Part shown: positions 1 to 7,121 of the stretch, one piece after another | Layout of the letters: every line of letters starts with the position of its first letter | Position numbering within the stretch: position 1 is the stretch's first letter | Origin: Mucilaginibacter saanensis | GTDB taxonomy: Bacteria; Bacteroidota; Bacteroidia; Sphingobacteriales; Sphingobacteriaceae | Reading direction: 5' to 3' | NCBI RefSeq assembly: GCF_014200575.1 | Contig: NZ_JACHBZ010000011.1 | Span: forward strand, 124,001 to 188,000 | DNA: 64,000 bases | Position numbers and translations under genes: made by a program | The notes under the pieces: generated by a model | Seen by the model: the letters and a program-made list of their open reading frames with translations, nothing else | Told to the model about the DNA's origin: nothing | The model's database searches: none

Positions 1-256
1 TGTAGGAAACCAAAGGATACTGATCGGTAATGCCGATTCGTTGCAGGTAAAATTTACCAACCTGCTGGCGTTTTACAAGCAGGTGCTGCCACAGGTAGGC
101 TGGGATAAATACCGCATGATCAACGTAAAGTACTCAGGCCAGGTGGTTGGTATAAAAAATGAAAATATGAAAGCAGATTCCATAAAGGCAAGTAAGGCCA
201 CAAGTCTTAAAGCTGATTCTGCGAAAACAAAGAAGAACACATCTCAAATAAATTAG
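1..256 (+). CDS. ftsQ: Cell division protein FtsQ, C-terminal part (5' end outside window)
   Basis: An open frame runs in from the left edge with no start and ends in TAG four bases before ftsA. The visible residues include GNADSLQVKF, an FYKQVLPQVGW segment and a KYSGQVVGIK strand, which resemble the end of the FtsQ beta domain; a Lys/Ser/Ala-rich, probably disordered tail of about 25 residues follows. FtsQ is a single-pass inner-membrane divisome protein that links FtsB/FtsL to FtsA/FtsZ. The position directly upstream of ftsA is the strongest evidence. The TTG at 41 is internal, not the start. Confidence 0.82.
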   Translation, partial: VGNQRILIGNADSLQVKFTNLLAFYKQVLPQVGWDKYRMINVKYSGQVVGIKNENMKADSIKASKATSLKADSAKTKKNTSQIN

Positions 257-260
257 GAAT

Positions 261-1601
261 ATGGACAAAAGCTCAACACAAGAAAAAAGTTCGCCAATTG
301 TAGTAGGATTGGATATCGGGACTACTAAAATATGCGCCATTGTTGGACGCAGGAGCAAGAACGGGAAGATTGAGGTATTAGGAATTGGCAAGGCCGAATC
401 TGCAGGTGTTACCCGCGGAATGGTATCAAATATTGATAAAACAGTGCAGGGGATAACCCAGGCGGTTGATGTGGCCGGCGCGCAGTCAAATGTAGAGATC
501 AGGGTTGTGTTTGTAGGTATTGCAGGTCAGCATATTAAGAGCTTGCAACATCGCGGATTGATAACCCGCCGTGACCTGCAATCAGAAATTGGTCGTAAGG
601 ATATTGATAAATTGATTGAAGATATGTATAACCTGGTGATGCCTCCGGGCGAGGAGATCATCCATGTGTTACCGCAGGAATTTACGGTTGATAACGAACC
701 GGGTATAAAAGACCCCATTGGTATGGCGGGTGTAAGGTTGGAAGCCAACTTCCATATCATATCTGGCCAGGTTACCGCTATTAAAAATATTGTGAAATGT
801 GTAAACAAAGCCAGTTTAGATAGCCAGGATCTGATCCTGGAACCACTGGCTTCGTCAGAGTCTGTATTGAGCGAAGAGGAAAAAGAAGCCGGTGTGGTTT
901 TGGTTGATATTGGTGGTGGTACTACAGATGTGGCTATTTTTCATGAAGGCATCATCCGCCATACAGCGGTGATTCCGTTTGGCGGTAACAGCGTAACCGA
1001 GGATATCCGCGAAGGTTGTTCCGTAATGCGCAACATTGCGGAGCAGTTGAAAGTGCGTTTCGGATCGGCACTGGCTGATGAAAATAAAGAAAATGAGATT
1101 GTTTGCGTACCAGGTTTACGTGGCCGCGAGCCCAAAGAAATTTCTGTAAAAAACCTGGCCTATGTAATACAGGCCCGCATGGAAGAGATCGTGGAGCATG
1201 TGTACTACGAAATTAAATCATCAGGTTATGAGAAGAAACTGATAGCCGGTATTGTTATCACCGGTGGTGGTGCACAATTAAAACATTTACGCCAGTTGGT
1301 TGAGTTTGTTACCGGACTTGATTGCCGTGTAGGTTACCCAACAGAGCATTTGGCTAAAAACGAAGTGTTGCCGAAAAATATTTATGAGGAGCTGCAAAGC
1401 CCAACTTTTGCCACAGGTATTGGCCTGTTGATAAAAGGTATCCAGAAAACGGAATACATGAATACGGCATCAAACACAGAAACAAAAACAGAAAAACCCA
1501 AATACGAACCCAAGAAAGAAGGTGGTTTGTTTGACAGGTTATTAAAAAAGAGCATCACCTTTATTAAGGATGATATTAATGACGAGGACTTTTTAAAATA
1601 G
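261..1601 (+). CDS. ftsA: Cell division protein FtsA
   Basis: 446 residues, near the usual FtsA length. The actin-fold ATP-binding motifs are visible: phosphate-1 GLDIGTTK at residues 16-23, phosphate-2 DIGGGTTD near 215-222, and the adenosine motif GIVITGGG near 330-338. A basic/hydrophobic C-terminal segment (GLFDRLLKKS, about 425-436) fits the amphipathic helix that attaches FtsA to the inner membrane. FtsA polymerises with ATP and anchors FtsZ filaments at mid-cell. ATG at 261 lies four bases after the ftsQ stop, so the two genes are almost certainly co-transcribed. ftsZ follows but is separated by 238 bp that holds an inverted repeat and putative DnaA boxes. Confidence 0.97.
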   Translation: MDKSSTQEKSSPIVVGLDIGTTKICAIVGRRSKNGKIEVLGIGKAESAGVTRGMVSNIDKTVQGITQAVDVAGAQSNVEIRVVFVGIAGQHIKSLQHRGLITRRDLQSEIGRKDIDKLIEDMYNLVMPPGEEIIHVLPQEFTVDNEPGIKDPIGMAGVRLEANFHIISGQVTAIKNIVKCVNKASLDSQDLILEPLASSESVLSEEEKEAGVVLVDIGGGTTDVAIFHEGIIRHTAVIPFGGNSVTEDIREGCSVMRNIAEQLKVRFGSALADENKENEIVCVPGLRGREPKEISVKNLAYVIQARMEEIVEHVYYEIKSSGYEKKLIAGIVITGGGAQLKHLRQLVEFVTGLDCRVGYPTEHLAKNEVLPKNIYEELQSPTFATGIGLLIKGIQKTEYMNTASNTETKTEKPKYEPKKEGGLFDRLLKKSITFIKDDINDEDFLK

Positions 1602-1709
1602 TGAGTAGTGAGCCGTGAATGGTGAGTAGTAAACGGTGAATAGTGAGTAGTTGGGCCAGGATGCCCGTCAATAAGATCAACCATTCACTATTAACAGCTC
1701 ACTACTCAC
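1601..1709. repeat. Inverted repeat of degenerate GTGAGTAGTGAG words after ftsA
   Basis: Starting on the last base of the ftsA stop codon, GTGAGTAGTGAGC (1601-1613) has its exact reverse complement at 1697-1709. Between and around the arms the same word recurs in degenerate form (GGTGAGTAG, AATAGTGAGTAG, CCATTCACTATT). The transcript could fold into a long imperfect hairpin. There is no clean U-run, so this is not a typical intrinsic terminator. Confidence 0.75.
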
Positions 1710-1713
1710 AAAT

Positions 1714-1760
1714 TTATTCACAAAGAATAACTTTTCCACATTGTTGACATTTGTGGAAAA
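1714..1760. promoter_or_regulatory. Cluster of three DnaA-box-like 9-mers upstream of ftsZ
   Basis: TTATTCACA at 1714-1722 fits the strict DnaA consensus TTATNCACA. TTTTCCACA at 1732-1740 and its reverse complement TGTGGAAAA at 1752-1760 fit the relaxed TTWTNCACA. The last two form an inverted pair with an 11-bp spacer. They lie 80-126 bp before the ftsZ start, where a promoter would be expected. Binding by DnaA is inference. Confidence 0.45.
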
Positions 1761-1839
1761 CCTTTGTTGAAAAAGTCCTATTATTACGATGGTAAAATCT
1801 AAATATTGGTTGAATCACATATAGCTGAAAACGAAGATT

Positions 1840-3450
1840 ATGCAGTTTGAGATGTTAAAAGAAAAATCGTCAATCATCAAAGTAATTGGTGTTGGCGGTG
1901 GCGGCGGTAACGCGGTAAACCATATGTACAGGTCGGGAATAACCGGTGTTGACTTTATAATTTGTAACACTGATGCCCAGGCGCTGGAGTTAAGCCCTAT
2001 ACCTAACAAGGTACAGTTGGGGGCCAGTCTTACAGAAGGAATGGGTGCCGGTTCAATACCCGAAGTGGGCAAAAACTCAGCTATTGAGAATATCGACGAT
2101 ATTAAGCAAATGTTGGGCGTTAATACCAAAATGTTGTTTATTACCGCAGGTATGGGTGGTGGTACAGGTACAGGCGCAAGCCCGATCATTGCCAAGGCAG
2201 CCCGCGAAATGGATATATTAACCGTTGGTATTATAACCACTCCGTTTTCATTTGAAGGGAAACGCCGTAAAATGCAGGCCGACGCTGGTTTGGAAGAGTT
2301 GAAAAAACACGTGGATTCTTTCCTGGTGATCTCTAATGACAGGTTGCGCCAAATATTTGGTAACTTAACCATGAGCTCTGCCTTTGCGCAGGCCGATGAT
2401 ATATTAACTACAGCTGCCAAAGGTATAGCCGAGATTATCACCTTACCAGGTTATATCAACGTTGACTTTAAGGATGTGCGCACCGTAATGAAAGACAGTG
2501 GCGTATCCATCATGGGCAGCTCAACTGCAGAGGGTGAAAGTCGCGCTTTAAAGGCTGTTGAAGGTGCTTTGTCATCACCTTTGTTAAAGGATAATGAAAT
2601 TGAAGGTGCACGGTATATTTTGCTTAACATCAGCTCGGGCCTTAAAGAGGTTACCATGGATGAGGTAAGCATTATTACTGATTATATACAGGAAGAAGCC
2701 GGTTTGGCTGCTGATCTGATATGGGGTAACTGTGTGGATGAAAACCTGGGCGAGCAATTGTCAGTTACCATTATCGCAACCGGTTTCCAGACCAAGGATG
2801 AACGCGAAAAGGAGAACAGCAACAAAAAGATCATATCTATGCTGGAGCCTGAGCCAAAACCTTTGGTAAAACCGGTAGTAAATGAATTTATTAACCCGGT
2901 AAAAGCTAACGCTACTGCTGAGCCTTACATGAAACAGAAAGATGAGCCGAAACAAACCGGTTTGTTTGATATGTTTGCTTCCCGTTCAGAAAAAGAAGAA
3001 CTACAGGAAGAAGTTATGGTTAGGCATAACCTGGGTGATGAGGATAGTGAGGACGACCGTGAGCAGGATATGGCCGGATTTACCTTTAAAATGGCTGAAC
3101 CTGAATCATACGCTCCCGTTAGGGAAGAGCAGCGCATGCCTGAGCCGCCTGCTCCTGAACCGGAGCCTGTAGCTGGTGCTGATGATCATAAAACAAATGA
3201 ATCAATAGAGGAGCAGCTTAAAAAATCACGTGAGCGTATTATGCGTTTGAAAGATTTGAGCATGAAACTGCGCAGCGGCAACATTCAGGAACTTGAAAAT
3301 GTGCCGGCTTACAAACGCAAAGAGATTGCCTTGCAGGAAACCCCGCAGTCTGACGAAAGCCAGATCTCAAGGTTTAGCCTGATGCCTGATAACGAAGGCA
3401 ATACCGAGATTCGGAAAAACAACTCTTTTTTGCATGATAATGCAGATTAG
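1840..3450 (+). CDS. ftsZ: Cell division protein FtsZ
   Basis: 536 residues, longer than the roughly 380 of E. coli FtsZ because of an extended acidic, Pro/Glu-rich linker, as is usual in Bacteroidota. GVGGGGGNAVNHM (about 17-29) begins the GTPase domain and GMGGGTGTGASP (about 104-115) is the tubulin/FtsZ signature loop. The linker spans roughly 325-485. NVPAYKRKEI (about 487-496) resembles the conserved peptide that binds FtsA and other tethers, and the protein then continues to a terminal FLHDNAD, which I recall as common to Bacteroidota FtsZ. FtsZ is the GTP-dependent ring-forming tubulin homologue of division. Its separation from ftsA suggests its own promoter. Confidence 0.98.
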   Translation: MQFEMLKEKSSIIKVIGVGGGGGNAVNHMYRSGITGVDFIICNTDAQALELSPIPNKVQLGASLTEGMGAGSIPEVGKNSAIENIDDIKQMLGVNTKMLFITAGMGGGTGTGASPIIAKAAREMDILTVGIITTPFSFEGKRRKMQADAGLEELKKHVDSFLVISNDRLRQIFGNLTMSSAFAQADDILTTAAKGIAEIITLPGYINVDFKDVRTVMKDSGVSIMGSSTAEGESRALKAVEGALSSPLLKDNEIEGARYILLNISSGLKEVTMDEVSIITDYIQEEAGLAADLIWGNCVDENLGEQLSVTIIATGFQTKDEREKENSNKKIISMLEPEPKPLVKPVVNEFINPVKANATAEPYMKQKDEPKQTGLFDMFASRSEKEELQEEVMVRHNLGDEDSEDDREQDMAGFTFKMAEPESYAPVREEQRMPEPPAPEPEPVAGADDHKTNESIEEQLKKSRERIMRLKDLSMKLRSGNIQELENVPAYKRKEIALQETPQSDESQISRFSLMPDNEGNTEIRKNNSFLHDNAD

Positions 3451-3584
3451 TATCAAGTAAATAGTATCAAGTATCAAGATAATTGGAAGCCGCTATATAG
3501 AATGAAAATCTCATAGCGGCTTTTTTATAAATATAAATGCTGTAGTGGTCTTGATACTTGATACTAACTACTTAATACTCCATT
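3449..3584. repeat. Long inverted repeat of TATCAAGTA words enclosing the ftsZ terminator
   Basis: TAGTATCAAGTATCAAGA at 3462-3479 has an exact 18-base reverse complement at 3549-3566. The arms continue imperfectly outward (about 3449-3461 against 3567-3584). Each arm is built of repeated TATCAAGTA words. A normal stem-loop terminator sits in the loop. Confidence 0.8.
3487..3526 (+). terminator. Intrinsic terminator of ftsZ
   Basis: AAGCCGCTAT (3487-3496) pairs with ATAGCGGCTT (3513-3522), and the T-run extends to 3526. It is nested inside the larger inverted repeat that follows the ftsZ stop. Confidence 0.85.
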
Positions 3585-3617
3585 CAAGTTATAACCTATT
3601 CTAAAAAGTTATAGCTA

Positions 3618-3648
3618 TTGCTGCAAGCTTAATAAACGGCTATATTTG
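3618..3648 (+). promoter_or_regulatory. Bacteroidota-type promoter of the alpha-oxoamine synthase gene
   Basis: TTG at 3618-3620, a 20-bp spacer and TATATTTG at 3641-3648 match the Bacteroidota sigma-ABfr consensus (-33 TTG, -7 TAnnTTTG). Transcription would begin near 3654, giving a leader of about 30 nt. Confidence 0.7.
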
Positions 3649-3682
3649 TATTTTAAAATACCATCTACAAAAGCGTACTACT

Positions 3683-4927
3683 TTGGATTTATTTGATAAA
3701 ATAACAAAAAGTTTGGGCGGCCCTATCGGTCAGCACCAAAAATGGTCGCACGGTTATTTTTCATTCCCTAAACTGGAAGGAGAGATCGGGCCACACATGC
3801 AGTTTAACGGCAAAGAACATTTGGTTTGGAGCCTGAACAATTACCTGGGTCTGGCCAATCACCCCGAAGTAAGGGCGGCGGACGCTCAGGCTGCTGCCGA
3901 TTACGGCATGGCTTACCCAATGGGTGCCCGTATGATGTCTGGTAACTCTATACATCATGAAGAGCTGGAAAACAACCTGGCTACATTTGTAGGCAAACAA
4001 GCCGCTTTTTTACTTAATTACGGTTACCAGGGTATGGTATCCATCATAGATGCATTGGTTGACAGGAATGACGTTATAGTTTATGACGCCGAATCACACG
4101 CATGTATTATTGATGGGGTACGTTTGCATATGGGTAAACGGTTTGTTTACCAGCATAACGATGTGGAAAGTTGCGAAAAGCAACTGGAGCGTGCTACCCG
4201 TTTGGCTGAACAAACCGGCGGTGGTATACTACTGATCACCGAAGGTGTTTTTGGCATGTCGGGAGTTCAGGGTAAATTGAAAGAGATCATCGAGCTTAAA
4301 AAGAAATATGATTTCCGCTTGCTGGTTGATGATGCGCATGGTTTTGGTACTATGGGCAGCACTGGTGCCGGTACGCACGAGGAGCAAGGCTGTATTGATG
4401 GGGTTGACGTTTACTTTGCCACCTTTGCCAAGTCAATGGCTGGTATTGGTGCTTTTGTAGCAGCCGATGAGCAGATCATACACTTCCTGCGTTATAATAT
4501 GCGTTCGCAAACTTTTGCCAAAGCGCTGCCTATGCCTATGGTAATGGGCTTAAAAAAACGCTTTGAAATGTTAAAGTCGCAGCCTGAGTTGCGCGAAAAG
4601 TTATGGCTGATAGCTGGCACGCTTCAAAAAGGTTTAAAAGAGCGTGGGTTTGATCTGGGCGCCAGCAACACCATGGTTACCCCGGTATTTTTAAAAGGCG
4701 AATTGTTTGAGGCTACCAGCCTTACCCGCGATCTGCGCGAAAACTATGGTATATTCTGCTCCATTGTTATTTATCCTGTTATCCCTAAGGGTTTAATTGT
4801 GTTGCGTATTATACCAACCGCGGCACACTCTTTAGAAGATGTGCAACGTACCCTGGATGCCTACAGCGAAATGGCTGAAAAACTAAAATCAGGTTATTAC
4901 AAAGAGAATAGACTGGAAATAGCTTAA
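3683..4927 (+). CDS. PLP-dependent alpha-oxoamine synthase (serine palmitoyltransferase/KBL-like)
   Basis: 414 residues of fold-type I PLP enzyme. VDDAHGFGTMG holds D216 and H219, the cofactor-contacting residues of the family, and FAKSMAGIGAF holds K250, the expected Schiff-base lysine. The best family match is the alpha-oxoamine synthases, which condense an amino acid with an acyl thioester and release CO2. The N-terminal half differs from the sphingolipid serine palmitoyltransferases of Sphingobacterium and Bacteroides as I remember them, so the amino acid (serine, glycine, cysteate or other) is not assignable. The start is TTG at 3683: there is no nearby in-frame ATG, the resulting MDLFDKI agrees with remembered relatives, and a good promoter lies just upstream. 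It is monocistronic, with terminators on both sides. Confidence 0.85.
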   Translation: MDLFDKITKSLGGPIGQHQKWSHGYFSFPKLEGEIGPHMQFNGKEHLVWSLNNYLGLANHPEVRAADAQAAADYGMAYPMGARMMSGNSIHHEELENNLATFVGKQAAFLLNYGYQGMVSIIDALVDRNDVIVYDAESHACIIDGVRLHMGKRFVYQHNDVESCEKQLERATRLAEQTGGGILLITEGVFGMSGVQGKLKEIIELKKKYDFRLLVDDAHGFGTMGSTGAGTHEEQGCIDGVDVYFATFAKSMAGIGAFVAADEQIIHFLRYNMRSQTFAKALPMPMVMGLKKRFEMLKSQPELREKLWLIAGTLQKGLKERGFDLGASNTMVTPVFLKGELFEATSLTRDLRENYGIFCSIVIYPVIPKGLIVLRIIPTAAHSLEDVQRTLDAYSEMAEKLKSGYYKENRLEIA

Positions 4928-4948
4928 ACTATTTTCCACTTTATTTAT

Positions 4949-4988
4949 AAATCAGAAAGGCCTTGGGAAACCGGGGCCTTTCTGATTT
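4949..4988 (+). terminator. Stem-loop terminator after the oxoamine synthase
   Basis: AAATCAGAAAGGCC (4949-4962) pairs perfectly with GGCCTTTCTGATTT (4975-4988), a 14-bp stem with a 12-nt loop. The T-run is interrupted (ATATGCTTTTT). Confidence 0.75.
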
Positions 4989-5115
4989 ATATGCTTTTTA
5001 GTTTACCAGTAAAAATCAAAGTATAATTTTTTATTGTTCAATTGTGCTCACACTTTTTATTACCATATTTGTTAACAAACTGGTTTAAACAAAATTATTC
5101 ACTAATACTATACAC

Positions 5116-6852
5116 ATGCAAGAGTTAGACCCCTCCGTTCTACAAAAAGTAAATACATGGCTTCAAGGAAATTACGATGCAGATGTTAAACAGCAAATTA
5201 AGAAACTACTTGATGATAAGGCTTATACAGAATTAACTGATTCGTTTTACAGGGATCTTGAATTTGGAACAGGTGGTCTTCGCGGAATAATGGGCCCCGG
5301 CTCAAACCGCATTAATAAGTACACCATAGGCGCAGCCACCCAGGGTTTAGCCAATTATCTGAAAAAAACTTATCCCGGCGAAAAGATCAAAGTTGCTATT
5401 GCTCATGACAGCCGTAACAATGCCGATTTTTTTGCAACCACCACAGCTGAGGTCTTCTCGGCTAATGGTATACACGTATATTACTTTGAGGAGCTGCGTC
5501 CAACGCCTGAGCTTTCATTTGCTGTACGTCATCTGGGTTGTAAAAGTGGTGTAATGCTTACCGCATCACACAATCCTAAAGAGTATAATGGGTACAAAGC
5601 ATATGGTGATGATGGTGGTCAGTTTGTGGCGCCGCATGATAAGGCTGTAATGGATGAGGTAGCTGCTATCAGCAGTATTGATGAAGTTAAATTTAACCGC
5701 GTTGATGAAAATATTGAAGTAATCGGCACAGCTATTGATGAGCTTTACTTACAGGAGATCACCAAGCTGTCGGTTTCGCCCGAGGCTATCAAAAGGCAAA
5801 AAGATCTTAAAATTGTTTACTCGCCAATTCACGGTACAGGGATAACCCTTGTGCCAAAGGCGCTGGAGCTTTTTGGCTTTGAAAACGTGATATTGGTTGA
5901 TGAGCAAACCACGCCTGATGGTAACTTCCCTACGGTTGTATATCCAAACCCGGAAGAGAAAGAAGCGTTAACCCTGGCCCTTAAAAAAGCACAAGATACA
6001 GATGCCGACCTGGTGCTGGCCACTGACCCTGATGCCGACCGCGTGGGTATTGCCGTTAAAAATACCGAGAATGAGTTTATCCTGCTTAACGGTAACCAAA
6101 CCGGCAGTATGCTTATTAATTACCTGCTTACTGCCTGGGAAGATAAAGGCAAGCTTACCGGCAAGGAATATATTGTTAAAACCATTGTAACTTCCAACCT
6201 GATTGAGCAAATAGCCAAAGCCAAAAACGTTACTTATTTTAACACCCTTACAGGCTTTAAATATATTGGCGAGCTGATGACCCAGCTGCAAGGCCAACAA
6301 ACCTTTATTGGTGGCGGCGAAGAAAGCTATGGCTATCTGATAGGAGAGCTGGTACGTGATAAGGACGCAGTTGTTTCAAGTGCATTTATTGCCGAAATGA
6401 CTGCTTACTACAAAGACAAAGGCAGCAGTTTGTTTGAAGCCCTTATTGATACTTATGTACAATATGGTTTCTACAAAGAAAAGCTGATCTCGATAACTAA
6501 AAAGGGAAAAACCGGCGCTGAGGAAATCAAAGCGATGATGGAGAAATTCAGAACTAATCCTCCGGCTACGCTGGGCGGATCAAAAGTTACCACCCTGAAA
6601 GATTATGAGAAAGGTGTTGAAACTGATTTGAACACCAATACCACCAAGGCTATTGAGTTGCCGGTATCTGATGTGCTGCAGTTTATAACGGAGGATGGTA
6701 GCATTATATCTGCCCGTCCGTCCGGCACCGAGCCTAAGATTAAGTTCTACTGCAGTGTGAACGGTAAATTGGCCAGTAAAGAGGCTTACAAACAAACCGA
6801 TGAGCAGTTAGATGCAAAAATTGATGCCATCATGAAGGATTTGGGCGTATAA
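5116..6852 (+). CDS. Phosphoglucomutase/phosphomannomutase family enzyme
   Basis: 578 residues of the alpha-D-phosphohexomutase superfamily, of the length typical for PGM2-like enzymes of Bacteroidota. All four active-site elements are visible in order: phosphoserine loop TASHNPKEYNGYK (about 148-160), metal loop DPDADR (about 305-310), sugar-binding loop GGGEESYG (about 400-407) and phosphate-binding RPSGTEPKIKFY (about 535-546). It interconverts hexose 1- and 6-phosphates (glucose and/or mannose) through a phosphoserine enzyme, feeding nucleotide sugars for glycans. ATG at 5116 gives a complete N-terminal domain. The gene stands alone between strong stem-loops. Glucose versus mannose preference cannot be read from sequence. 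Confidence 0.95.
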   Translation: MQELDPSVLQKVNTWLQGNYDADVKQQIKKLLDDKAYTELTDSFYRDLEFGTGGLRGIMGPGSNRINKYTIGAATQGLANYLKKTYPGEKIKVAIAHDSRNNADFFATTTAEVFSANGIHVYYFEELRPTPELSFAVRHLGCKSGVMLTASHNPKEYNGYKAYGDDGGQFVAPHDKAVMDEVAAISSIDEVKFNRVDENIEVIGTAIDELYLQEITKLSVSPEAIKRQKDLKIVYSPIHGTGITLVPKALELFGFENVILVDEQTTPDGNFPTVVYPNPEEKEALTLALKKAQDTDADLVLATDPDADRVGIAVKNTENEFILLNGNQTGSMLINYLLTAWEDKGKLTGKEYIVKTIVTSNLIEQIAKAKNVTYFNTLTGFKYIGELMTQLQGQQTFIGGGEESYGYLIGELVRDKDAVVSSAFIAEMTAYYKDKGSSLFEALIDTYVQYGFYKEKLISITKKGKTGAEEIKAMMEKFRTNPPATLGGSKVTTLKDYEKGVETDLNTNTTKAIELPVSDVLQFITEDGSIISARPSGTEPKIKFYCSVNGKLASKEAYKQTDEQLDAKIDAIMKDLGV

Positions 6853-6870
6853 CAACGCTTTATTTATCTT

Positions 6871-6910
6871 AAAACAAAAAAGGGCGCTGATTAGCGCTCT
6901 TTTTTGTTTT
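6871..6910 (+). terminator. Intrinsic terminator of the phosphohexomutase gene
   Basis: An 18-bp stem (6871-6888 with 6893-6910, one G-U pair) with a GATT loop. A-run and T-run flank the AGGGCGCT/AGCGCTCT core, so it could work in both directions. Confidence 0.9.
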
Positions 6911-6917
6911 AAACCAT

Positions 6918-7006
6918 TTTGTCATGCTGAACGGAGTGAAGCATCTGATAGATGGCTTGGTAAGGCTTATCTGCCGATAGATCCTTCACTACGCTCAGGA
7001 TGACAA
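6918..7006. repeat. REP-like palindrome (TTGTCATnCTGA...GAAGnATCT family)
   Basis: The arm at 6918-6945 (TTTGTCATGCTGAACGG, then AGTGAAGCATCT) faces the arm at 6979-7006 in inverted orientation; 24 of 28 bases are complementary. A related single arm lies at 46875-46902. From memory, very similar sequences are scattered in many Bacteroidota genomes. Confidence 0.8.
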
Positions 7007-7121
7007 GCTGAGGGTGTAATATGACAATTATCAACTTGCTAAAACCTTTTAAAATAAAATTTAATATCTTTCGGATAACCAAAGGCTTTTATAATTTTAC
7101 GCCTACCATTAAAAAATCTGT

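Noticed and set aside
1601..1650. Possible CRISPR-like repeats after ftsA
   Set aside because: The units are degenerate short words without unique spacers of constant length, and there are no cas genes.
1815..2441. 208-residue antisense frame within ftsZ
   Set aside because: It is the mirror of the conserved FtsZ GTPase region; long antisense frames are expected over such codon usage.
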